In this document: in pieces, positions 44,279 to 53,620 of the stretch | How positions within the stretch are numbered: the first letter of the stretch is position 1 | Layout of the letters: each line of letters starts with the position of its first letter | Assembly (NCBI RefSeq): GCF_033473495.1 | Contig: NC_088936.1 | Coordinates: forward strand, 2,170,001-2,234,000 | Direction: 5' to 3' | Length of the DNA stretch: 64,000 bases | Source: Cercospora beticola | Lineage: Eukaryota; Ascomycota; Dothideomycetes; Mycosphaerellales; Mycosphaerellaceae | Notes under the pieces: model-generated | The model's input: only the letters and a program-made list of their open reading frames with translations | Told to the model about the DNA's origin: nothing | Database searches by the model: none | Made by a program: the position numbers and the translations under genes

Positions 44279-45654
44279 TCATGCTCCTTCACTGCCAAAC
44301 TCCTTTGTCCATTCCGAATTCCTGTCCAAATCCTCTTTGCTGACAGTCGGTCTTGAGGCTTTGATAGCCTTGACGAAATCCTTCACTTGGAGAGGAGGCT
44401 CAAGCAGCTCTTCTGTCTCTACCTGTGTCCAGTTCATCTCCATCGCACCAGCATCTCCAGGGCTGCATGGGGTCAATTTGTTGAGTTTCGCTCCAGTTTC
44501 CGGATCATCGACCTGCACCTTCTTGTAGTGTGTCGCAGTTTGAATTTTCCTCACAGGTTGCATGAGCGCATCTTGTACAGCGATGGAGATATCGGACCCA
44601 GAATACCCTTCGGAGTATTTGCCGAGCGTTTTGTAGTCCTCTGGAGTCAGCTCGCATGGGGTGCCGCCAACAGCCAGCTCGAACATCTTGCATCGTGCGG
44701 GGAAATCGGGTAGAGAGATGTGTACTCGTCGCTGAAATCGTCGTCGGATGGCAGCGTCGAGTTGCCAGGGAATATTCGTTGCGCCGAGAATCAGGACACC
44801 CTTGGAGTCGCGCCCCACACCATCCATTTGTACCAGCAGCTCAGTCTTGATACGTCGCGAAGCTTCGGACTCGCCTTCGCCTCTGGGTCCGCATAGCGCG
44901 TCGATTTCGTCAATGAAGATGATTGAAGGCTTGTTCTCGCGCGCTAGATTGAAAAGTTGTTTCACAAGTCTGTTTGTTCAGTCAACATTTCCCCAATGGA
45001 CTCCTTTCGGTGGCAGAAAACATACCGTTCTGACTCTCCCATCCACTTCGACACCAGATCTGACGAAGACACACTGAAAAATGTGCTATTCGCCTCTGTC
45101 GCCACTGCCTTCGCAAGATACGACTTTCCTGTACCAGGTGGCCCGTACAGCAAGATACCCTTCCACGGCTGCCTCTTCCCTGTAAACAGATGCGGAAACT
45201 TGATCGGCAGAATCACAGCCTCCTTAAGCGCCTCCTTCGCTCCCTCCAGACCAGCGACATCCTCCCACTTGATATTCGGCTTATCTGTCAAGATGGCACC
45301 AGCCAATGCGCCTCGCAGCTTCTTCGAGTCGGCATCCTGCTCATCATCGTCGCCTTTTGCTTTCCCACTTCCATTCGACGCAGAGCCGTTAGCTCCCATC
45401 GCAGCAGGTTTCCGCTTCCCATCTTGTTCAGCCAAATGGTTCTTCAGCTTCTCTGCACGTTCCATGTACTCTGCCGCCTTCTGTCTGATCATTTCCTTTG
45501 ACTTCTGGTTCTTCTCCCATTTGAGTGCGAGCATGAATAGCTCGAGGGCAGAGTAGTATTGTTGGTACGCCTTGTCATAGTCTCCGGCGGTGTCGAGTTC
45601 TATGGCCTTCTTGACTTGCTCTATCGCACGGCCGAGGAAATCGGTGTTTGACAT
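44279..45654 (-). CDS. VPS4: Vacuolar protein sorting AAA-ATPase Vps4
   Basis: Exons 45654-45026 and 44969-44279 (intron GTATGT...AACAG, 56 bp) give 439 residues (yeast 437). Residues 1-75 are the MIT domain that binds ESCRT-III tails ([20 protein letters not shown]). A Gly/Lys linker follows. The AAA module has Walker A GPPGTGKS at 171-178, Walker B IIFIDEID with catalytic Glu231, and the SRH arginines in [12 protein letters not shown]. The C-terminal beta domain and final helix are complete. The hexamer disassembles ESCRT-III at endosomes, in budding and at the nuclear envelope. It is divergent from prefoldin subunit 6 with about 330 bp between starts. Confidence 0.97.
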
Positions 45655-45987
45655 GGTGGGTGGTTGATGTTGCTGCTCGAGGCAGCGGACCGGGGAGGAG
45701 CGGTACTATGAGGCGGAAGCCAGATCGTTCCAGAAGTCGATGTCGATGCGTCAGCTGTTCATAAGCGTTCGGAGGCCGTCGAGATGTTGAGTCTGTTACT
45801 CTTCCAGCGCCGAAGTCGAGACCAGCACGATGTCACAGGCGGAGCGAAGCGAGATGGATGGCGGGGAAACAGAAGCGGCAAGTTCTGCCGATGTCGCAGA
45901 CTTCACTTCAGATTGGAACACCACAATCCAACGTCGCGGTCATCAATCATCTTTCTCAATAGTCTCGCCACTTCTGCTCTGGCCAAC
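45655..45987. promoter_or_regulatory. Bidirectional promoter between VPS4 and prefoldin 6
   Basis: 333 bp between start codons 45654 (minus) and 45988 (plus). An ATG in frame with prefoldin occurs at 45784 but would add 68 residues not known in the family, so this stretch is treated as promoter and leader. Confidence 0.6.
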
Positions 45988-46511
45988 ATGGGCGATCGTG
46001 CCAAGCTACAAGCTCTTTCAGATGAGTACCAAAGTCTACAAACACAACTCAGCGAGCTCATCTCCGCGCGACAAAAATTGGAGTCGCAGCAGCAGGAGAA
46101 CAAAGGCGTGCAGAATGAGTTCAAAGGCTTAGCTGAGGATGCGACCATCTACAAGCTTGTTGGTCCAGTGCTGCTCAAGCAAGATACGACCGAAGCGAAG
46201 AGCACCGTCGATGGGCGACTAGAGTTCATCGAGAAGGAGATGTATGCTCGTTGCCTTCGATTCGCAGCCAAATTCCACTTTGTCACTAACATCATCTCGC
46301 AGTAAGCGATTTGAGGAGAATATCAAGTCTATGCAAGATAAGAGTGAAAGCAAAAAGATGGAGGTAAGTTTCCCCGCATGCACTATTTCCTCTGAAGGGC
46401 AAACGCTGTTATTTTCGCCGCCTCGCCGCAATTCTCCTCGGTATTGTGCTGATACTTTGCCAGATCATGCAGATTCAGTCGCAGATGCAACAGGCTCCAG
46501 CTTCTGCTTGA
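45988..46511 (+). CDS. YKE2: Prefoldin subunit 6
   Basis: Exons 45988-46241, 46303-46363 and 46464-46511 (introns GTATGC...CGCAG and GTAAGT...GCCAG) give 120 residues. The start MGDRAKLQALSDEYQSLQTQL, the strand region ATIYKLVGPVLLKQD and the second coiled coil IEKEIKRFEENIKSMQDK are the beta-type prefoldin fold. The last exon of 16 codons adds MQIQSQMQQAPASA. Prefoldin hands nascent actin and tubulin to the CCT chaperonin in the cytosol. The 61-bp middle exon is small, but the splice junctions (EKEI/KRF, KKME/IMQ) agree with the family. Confidence 0.92.
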
Positions 46512-47405
46512 GACCTAATGACCTAGCATGCGACTTTTCTCCCATGTGGCCTTCTAGCGGGCGCCACCTGTGGCATTCTACTCCGAGATGGCAACAAGCG
46601 TTCCGGAAGGTTGAGCCACACACAATAATCATACGAAGCGCGGGATTTGGGAGCGATTCTGGTCCCATGCATCTACGGCCTTCCATCTGAAGACTGTGCC
46701 TCGGCACAAACAGCGGGGAACTCTTACAACACGAGCGATCGCAATCAGATCCGCTCGAAGCTGCCCGATGCCGCAGCCCGCTGTATAGAAGTTCTGGTCG
46801 TATGCCCGGACCATCGATGCTGCCAAGCGCACACCTGGCCAAGCAGACCCCTGAGGTCCAAGATCGTCTCGGGACGTTGCTCAGATCGGCCGTCCTTGAA
46901 CATCTCGGTCCATCAAAGAATCGACGTAGTCAGAGGCCAATGCTATAGTAGCCACGTCTACGAATCGCTTTCAGATGCCAATACGTATTTCTAAAGGTGC
47001 TGCAGGTTTCTCGATCTAGTGCCAACAAGTCAACGAGTCGGACAACAGAGAAACCTCTTCAAAACTACAGCGGAAAGTGACACGTACCAACCGCGTAGCT
47101 CCGTACGCTCAGAAGTTGGGTCTCACATGTCTTAACTTGCGCGCCACTTATGTGTAGATCAAGCTCACTTAATATGACCAGCACTCAATTACACACTCCC
47201 GTCTTGATCAACAGCAAGTTTAGCCGACATAAATGCCAAGCATCAACATCGATCAGCCGCTCGATCTCGAAGGCAACAACATCGATGCACCACAACTCAC
47301 GCACCGACAAACTCCTGCTCCGAATCAAACACAAGACCGTATCTTCGCTACGACCAGGCTCAGCTCACCATCCTCGTAAGATCAGCGCTCTAGAGCACAC
47401 CAACA
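46512..47405. other. Intergenic region, no gene recognised
   Basis: 3' flank of prefoldin 6 and upstream region of the next gene. Only short overlapping frames. The last 250 bp are A/C-rich, leader-like. Confidence 0.5.
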
Positions 47406-47972
47406 ATGCCAACAGCATTTATTTCTGGCCCTCTCGACATAGACCAAGCCTACTTCGACCAATACTACCAACCCCGCATCGACACCGCCATAGCTGAATC
47501 TCATAACTTCATCATAGGCCCTGTATCCGGTATCGATACTCTCGCGTTGATCTACCTTACTTCTCACCACTCCGTCTCCGCCACTCAAATTTCAGTTTAC
47601 ATGACCTCCTGGGAAGCACCTCTCCACAAACTTCGGCTGTCAGAATTAGGCGTCAATCAGGTGATATTGGGATCAGATGTCGTGACGACACGAGAGCGGG
47701 ATGCGGCAATGACGAGAGATAGTGATTATGATATTTTGAGGTTCCGAACGGAGAGGGAATGTAAGGAAGAGTATGGAGGGGTCTGGAGGCCGAGGGTCAG
47801 TAATACGGAGATGAATTGGAGGAGGCGAAGAGGTGAGGGAGGAAAGGTCGCATATGTGAAGCATGTCGGAGAGAGTAAGCACATTGGGCAGAATCGTGGC
47901 GAATCAGGCTGGCAGAGGGACGACAATGGAATTGAAGTTTGTGATGGGAAATGTGATGGGCATCGAAGCTAA
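47406..47972 (+). CDS. Conserved hypothetical fungal protein, 188 residues
   Basis: Single-exon model from ATG 47406 (context accaacaATGCC). The sequence looks folded: MPTAFISGPLDIDQAYFDQY, then HNFIIGPVSGIDTLALIYL with a glycine-rich loop like that of nucleotide-binding Rossmann-type or deoxyribosyltransferase-like folds, then TRERDAAMTRDSDYDILR and EYGGVWRPRVSNTEMNWRRR. No catalytic motif is certain. The last 45 residues are Gly/Lys/Arg-rich and may be beyond a missed 5' splice site (GTGAGG near 47832), so the C-terminus is uncertain. I do not know a name for this family. Its 3' end faces the next gene across about 200 bp. Confidence 0.7.
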   Translation: MPTAFISGPLDIDQAYFDQYYQPRIDTAIAESHNFIIGPVSGIDTLALIYLTSHHSVSATQISVYMTSWEAPLHKLRLSELGVNQVILGSDVVTTRERDAAMTRDSDYDILRFRTERECKEEYGGVWRPRVSNTEMNWRRRRGEGGKVAYVKHVGESKHIGQNRGESGWQRDDNGIEVCDGKCDGHRS

Positions 47973-48179
47973 AGTATCGGGTCTGGATCTATCATTACCG
48001 AGATATCACCTGGCATCAGCGATCACGATACCGAAGCAGGATTCAGATCATCCATTTGTGTAGAGGCGCGGATGCGAGCGGCTGCAGGTCTCAATTCCCA
48101 CGTGAGAACTTGGTCCACGTGCACATGGTTCTTCATGGCCCCTGCCTCGCCAGAATACGTCAGTGGTAGAGACATTAGC

Positions 48180-49118
48180 TCAGTCACCGTGCTTCTTGGC
48201 GAGATATGCCTCTCTCTTCTCCCTCATCGTTGCGCTCCCCATCACCGATGTCCGCGTTGTGCGTCCTCCTGATCTTGGAGCAGGTGGTGCAGGCTCAGGT
48301 TTAGCGGACTTCGCCTTCGGATTGCGAAGTCTGATAGTGGGCTTGGGTTTCTTGTCCACTTTCGCTGCTTCCGCATTTCGAACCCGAGCGACTCCAGACG
48401 CAGAGCGAGGCTGAGCAGCTCCGACTGTGGTCGAGTCTCGAGGAGACAGCTTGCGCCTCTTTGGCAGGGGAAGGACACTCTCACTTGGATCGACAAGAGA
48501 GTCGACCCGCTTCACCTTCGTGCTTGCCTCACTGGTCTCACTAGCTGTCTCCATCTGCTCGGACAGCGGCTGAGCTCTCTTCTGCGCCCTCCACTCCAGA
48601 ACGTCTGCCCAATTTGGCCTGGAAGGAGCCAACGGGTTGGCCCAGTTCACCTTGACAGCTCCTGGGGGCAGCTTCCATCCATCAGCCAGCATTGCCTGCT
48701 TCCAGACCTCCAGCTCGCGCTGTTTCGCCTGGAACTCAGCCAATGTGGCATCTGTGTGGTCATCAAAGACTCCGGTCGTCATCATGGCCCGATCTAGGGC
48801 ACCGGGGGATCTTGGGCGGCGTGGAGGCTGTTCAGGACGCGAGAGAGGCACTTGTCGAAGAGAGAGGCTGATTCTCTTCTCCTGGTCTTTCTCATTTCTG
48901 ACGCCGTGCATGCGCGCCAGAGCTTCCGCCAACTCTTCACCCTCCAAGGCATCAGATCCGTCGTCCAGGCCAGAATCCATCACTCCAGTCTGCTGAGCGA
49001 CCTCCCATCTGGAAGGTAGCATGTCCTGGGCGTGGAGAGGGCGGGCGAGAGAGGTTCTCTCGCTGCTTGTGCCAACACGAACTGAGTTTTTAAGGACATC
49101 GACCTGTGGTCTTTCCAT
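48180..49118 (-). CDS. Hypothetical basic nuclear-type protein, 312 residues
   Basis: Single exon, ATG at 49118. N-terminal LPSRWEVAQQTGVMDSG and acidic EGEELAEALARMHG are followed by PPRRPRSPGALDRAMM, a Trp-bearing block (ELEVWKQAMLADGWKLPPGA, VNWANPLAPSRPNWADVLEWRA), and then a Lys/Arg/Pro-rich disordered tail (LPKRRKLSPRDS, KKPKPTIRLRNPKAK) with nuclear-localisation-like clusters. No known domain. Codon use matches neighbours. Function is unknown; the basic tail suggests nucleic-acid binding, which is an inference. Confidence 0.7.
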   Translation of the reverse strand: MERPQVDVLKNSVRVGTSSERTSLARPLHAQDMLPSRWEVAQQTGVMDSGLDDGSDALEGEELAEALARMHGVRNEKDQEKRISLSLRQVPLSRPEQPPRRPRSPGALDRAMMTTGVFDDHTDATLAEFQAKQRELEVWKQAMLADGWKLPPGAVKVNWANPLAPSRPNWADVLEWRAQKRAQPLSEQMETASETSEASTKVKRVDSLVDPSESVLPLPKRRKLSPRDSTTVGAAQPRSASGVARVRNAEAAKVDKKPKPTIRLRNPKAKSAKPEPAPPAPRSGGRTTRTSVMGSATMREKREAYLAKKHGD

Positions 49119-50242
49119 GGGAGAAGTAGTGTGGCCTCAAAATATTTTTGGCTCATACCATGGATGCAAGACAGCCACTAATCGTGATTTTAAGGACAGG
49201 CAGACCACAAGTCAGGCTTCGAAAGGCACTGCGAATCCAGATGAGATGAAAGCCTCCGTGTCTGCATTGTGACGCGGATGTCAATTTCTCCATTGAACGG
49301 GTCAGGTAGCGCTCATGTCGATATGAGCGAGACCTGGTTTCCCGTGGGGTCCAAGTAGACTTTAAGGACATAACAGAGTTTTGGGCTGCCAACATGATTG
49401 TGACTCTCTGTATTGGCGGTCCTTGCGCGACGGGCTGTGTGCTTTGCTGTCGGCCATATTGGCAAAGTCTAGCCTTCCTAAGGTATTTGCGGCAGTGAGG
49501 CCTCGGTGAGATGTGTCAAGGCCACCAAAGCCCGCTCATACCCTCTTCTGCCTTCCCTCAGGTATGATGACTCTCTAGCAAAGAGTGTTGACGAGAAACC
49601 TTGTGAGGCGCTCCCACGCCTGGGTCTTGGCTCAGTGCGCAACTGATCTGCACTCCAAGCGCGGAACAAGTGAGAGGCAAGCACTCCTCCACAGACTGCG
49701 ACCGTTGGAGATCGTTACGTTCCGAGGCTGATAGCCAATGTCGAAGCCAGTCGTCGACCGCGCAGAAACATCGACTTGCTCTGCCGCAAGGGTAGCTCAC
49801 TATAGGTGAGCAAGCGGTTAGGAACATCTGAGAGTTCCTTCGTAGCTGCGTTGATACCATGTTTGTTTCTATTCTGCTCCGATCAAACGTCAACTCAGCT
49901 CTTGAAGACACATCTGGGACCTTGTGTGCCGTACTCAGGGCCCAAAGGACGTCGTGCGTCGTCGCCGTCTAATCCTGTCGAGATGGAGGTGTTCACACCT
50001 TGCAGTGTCGGCGCCTCGTGAGCTAGGAGATTGACTGTTGAGCTCCGTGTGAGTTATCTCGATCTGAATCGTCTTACCTCCTATTCCCTAACGTTACAAC
50101 TGGGCCCTGCACTCCGCCTAGCTTTCCTGAGCCACTACCACATTGCTGTTTTACAGTATGGTCTTCTGTACAATCCTCATGTGCTGGGTATCTATCCTAC
50201 ACTGCCGTTGCCTGCAGCATAATGTACATCTATGCAACGCAA
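49119..50242. other. Intergenic region, no gene recognised
   Basis: 1.1 kb between the start of the hypothetical basic protein and the 3' end of the LETM1 gene. Short frames only. The decamer TTTAAGGACA occurs at 49189 and 49361 here and once more at 49089 just inside the neighbouring gene; no structure around it was recognised. Confidence 0.5.
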
Positions 50243-51355
50243 TCACGAGCCCTGTTTCGTGTTCCATGCGTTTGGTCTCCTGAACAGCATCTTCAGAATA
50301 GCTGTGCCCCGACCCTGATCCTTCTTCTGATGTTCAAGCCAAGTGTGAAGGGTCTCACGCAGAGTATCTTCACGTTTGCCAAGCACATCCAGGCCACGCT
50401 CGTCACATGCGATCTGCACCTCTTCAGATTCCAAGGACTTCACGGCCGATGGCTGCTTCAGCAACAGCTGGTCGTCGCGAGCCAAGTACGTAAGGTGCTT
50501 CGTCACCTTCCTTCGCAGCAAGAATGACGGCGGCGCGAGCTGGAAGCGATCCCACATGCGATTGTGCAGATTCAGAGTGGACGAGAGATGCAGCAGCTGG
50601 TCGGTGCGCAAGTGGCCCAGTAGTGCATTCGCATATTCGTTGTGTGCTGTTCCCCACAGCTTCTTCTCTGTGGAATCCTTGTCTCCAATGAGCTGCTCTG
50701 CTCTGGGCTCCTCTATGGCTGCCCTGAAGCTGATTCTCCTCCTCTCTTCTGCCTTCTTCCTCATATCGGCGATCTGTTTGGGAATCCTGCATGTCCCCGG
50801 CACAGCGCTCGGGATGAAAGGCACGACCAGCGGCAACCACTCGCCGAAGACTGCAACCAGGAGACCGAAGAAAGGCAACTTTCCGATATCGTAGCTATTC
50901 CTCTCGAGCAGCTGGAATTGCGATCTCGTCAACAGGCTCGCCACGTCGGATGACTTTTCTGGCGCTGCAGAGCCGCCGTTCTTCTGCACCTGCTGCTTCA
51001 AGAGTTTTGCAGCTTTGTGATTGAACCACACCGCCTTAACACCTCGCCAGTAGAACGAGCCATACGATCTTCCAATGCGGATGTAGTACAGCGCGACATT
51101 GGCATCGCCGCGTTCCGGTAGTTTCAGCGGAGGAGGTCTCGTGGACCGCGGAGGATTGATGAGGTCGCCCTTGCGGAGGCCCTGTATCTCCACCAGCGCA
51201 GCTCTCTCGTGTCGATCGATGTCGCTTTCCTGGTCGGTGCTTTTGGTGGCATATCGCCTGATGCTGACTGCGGGTCTGGCCAATTTGTAGATATGTTGTG
51301 CTCTCGATGCACCCGAGACAGCGCCAAAGCAGCTGCTCGACCACTTTGTTGTCAT
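50243..51355 (-). CDS. LETM1-domain mitochondrial inner-membrane protein
   Basis: Single exon, 370 residues from ATG 51355 (codons upstream to 51391 lack ATG). The N-terminus is a mitochondrial presequence (MTTKWSSSCFGAVSGASRAQ, then LARPAVSIRRYATKS). A LETM1-like core is visible: SQFQLLERNSYDIGKLPFFG, then the hydrophobic FGEWLPLVVPFIPSAVPGTC segment, which matches the transmembrane stretch ending in the conserved P-F/P-x-x-P-x-x-P pattern. The following LETM1 ribosome-binding-like region (LRTDQLLHLSSTLNLHN, LTYLARDDQLLLKQ) completes the family. LETM1/Mdm38 relatives act in K+/H+ exchange or in inner-membrane protein export; which applies here is unclear. Confidence 0.88.
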   Translation of the reverse strand: MTTKWSSSCFGAVSGASRAQHIYKLARPAVSIRRYATKSTDQESDIDRHERAALVEIQGLRKGDLINPPRSTRPPPLKLPERGDANVALYYIRIGRSYGSFYWRGVKAVWFNHKAAKLLKQQVQKNGGSAAPEKSSDVASLLTRSQFQLLERNSYDIGKLPFFGLLVAVFGEWLPLVVPFIPSAVPGTCRIPKQIADMRKKAEERRRISFRAAIEEPRAEQLIGDKDSTEKKLWGTAHNEYANALLGHLRTDQLLHLSSTLNLHNRMWDRFQLAPPSFLLRRKVTKHLTYLARDDQLLLKQPSAVKSLESEEVQIACDERGLDVLGKREDTLRETLHTWLEHQKKDQGRGTAILKMLFRRPNAWNTKQGS

Positions 51356-53620
51356 TGCATTGGGATAGCGAGCTTGAAAAGCAAGAGACACGGTTCAACT
51401 CGAAAAGTCGCGCCAGCTTTCTTCAAAGCGTCATCTCACGCGAACGAGTCTTGGCGCTTTGGCCGCTCTCCTGCCGCTCCCATCACGCATCATGCTCGCG
51501 CTCAAGAAGCAGGATGAACGAGAAAGACAGCAGAGCATCTTAATATCAAGAACTGTTCAGGTCAGTGCACGGTCAGCAAGGCTCCATCGTTGCGGCCTCG
51601 AGAAGACAACACAGCGAGATCCTCCCTATGGAAAGTGTGGCCAGACGTGAGTAAGGTCGAATGTTACGAGCTACATGTATATCACTTTGGCCCAGATTCC
51701 CAATTTCGCGATCTATCGAGATTTTGGTGTGTACTGTGTGCTACGTATCCGCCGTGCACCCTAAACGGCAGAAAAGCACAATATTTCCTCAAGAGGACTG
51801 CCATCGCGCCCCTGGCGTCCTTGAGCCGAGACGAATGTGTTCAACTTCTATGAACGGTATATGTCTATCGTGAATCGGGGGGAGCGTCTGAAACTTGTGC
51901 AACACGTAGGTCAGAGGTTGCCTAGGATGAGGAGCGATAGGAATTAACATTGATCAAAGCGAAGAGCTGATGGCTCTCAAAGTGTTGGAGTACATCAATT
52001 GGTGAGACTTCAGTTTGCGTCCACCTTCACTTGGCTGACCCTCGCACATTGATAAGCCTAGTCAAAAGCGATCGAGCCTCAGAGCCTTCTGAATGTCTTA
52101 GCAGCGTGGCAGTACATAGGCCAATTGAGCTTAAGACATCTTGGGCGGCTATAGACCAGGCATCGTGGCGAGCTTTTGCCCGCAGCTTCTGCTGACAAGC
52201 CTATTCGGAGTGTATTTCATATCACCGGCTGCATTGCAAGTAGCTGAGCATTTCGCGACCGAAAACGAGGTGTATGAGAGCCGGTTTTGCCTGTAGTGAA
52301 GCGTCACTGAGGACAAAGTCACTGAGGATGGCGCACAGACCGGAAGTTCAAACCGAGAACTTCACTTGTCGAAGAACGTGAAAGATATCACCTTTGCAGG
52401 CATGTATCAATCAGACCTGGAGACTGCTGCCACGTGTCAGTGCTGCGGGCCACACGGTATGCCGCAATACAAGGGGAAGCTCATATGTTTCACCGCCTCC
52501 ATCTGCCGTCCTTTGCCACAACATACATGTTACAGCTGCCACAGATGCAGTGAAGCGCTCTTGCGCCACAGCCATGACTGACAGGAGGGTGGAGGATGGA
52601 ATTTGCCTTCAAGCTACAGCTGTTACAATGCGTGAAGCTGACTCGGCGGTGTGCAGTGCATCGCCGAAGCGGGCATGCAGCCACGAACATGATAGGATCA
52701 GGCGGTATCGCTGCCAGAACGGGCGAAAGTGTCTGGCAACGACAAAGGTACAATTGGACTTGTCGCATAATCATTCTGATATGTTTCTTAGCCGCGAAAC
52801 TGCCACTGGCCAAAAGAGGGGTCTTTCATGCAAAGGCTATGCATGCATGCAGGAACTTGGGTCAGGATCAGAGGCTAATGCAGGCCCATTTCCTCCGTTT
52901 CAGGAGAGTGTCACCCGATGCTGTGCGAGTTTTGCTGGGCAAGACTCCTGCGACAGTGGCACGAAGAAGAAATGTATGCGAAGCGATGCTGTGAAGTGGC
53001 GGCATCGCGCCGCGTTCGCGTTCTGAAGATGCAATAGCAGACCGCTCGTATATGCGTTGGTGTTGGAAAACAGTTGCCGAGACGGTGGTGGGTCCCGAGC
53101 AGCACCCTGCAGAGTCAGATAACTCCATCATCCTTGCGAGTTCCTCGACATTGCTTGGAGCAGATGTTTGGCGTCGCAGAGGCCGTCGCGACGCTGTTTC
53201 GTATATGAACAGCGTGACACGGCCGTGTCTGCCCGCGCGACACCCTCCTCGACGCCGCCGCCCGCCCGCACCACCGCCGCGGCACCCACAGCGAGCCCTC
53301 TCCGCGCACACGGCAGTCCCCGCGGCGGCGACGCGATCTGCAAGGCTAGGCTGCATCTGATCGTGGCGCGCTCGGCGGACCATGCACCCCTGGACGTGAG
53401 CATTGATGATTTCTGGAAGATCGCGCTCGAAGCAACTGGCCTGTTGCACGCGCTCCGACGACCGCTCCCCTACTGCTGCTTGCTGCTGTCACTGCGCGAG
53501 CAGCCAGGGCTTGCTGCGCCAAAACGGATGCCGCACTGCGAGTCCCGTCCAGCATAGGGTTGATTGGCGAACCATTGCTGCGTTGTGCTGCCTCCTGCTG
53601 CCGGCACCCGCCTGCTCGCC
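51356..53620. other. Divergent intergenic region, 2.3 kb
   Basis: Between the LETM1 gene (minus) and the Sec7-PH gene (plus). It includes a GC-rich, CG-repeat-like patch at about 53220-53330 (ccgccgcccgcccgcaccac). Overlapping frames on both strands at 52870-53560 have no domain and look like by-products of the GC-rich composition. A long leader or promoter of the Sec7 gene is the simplest reading. Confidence 0.5.

Noticed and set aside
45784..45987. In-frame ATG at 45784 as prefoldin 6 start
   Set aside because: It would add 68 Arg/His-rich residues; family members begin at the helix starting MGDRAKLQ, and this stretch serves as the divergent promoter.
52868..53449. Minus-strand frame of 193 codons upstream of the Sec7 gene
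   Set aside because: GC-rich composition keeps several frames open; no start context, domain or splice evidence.
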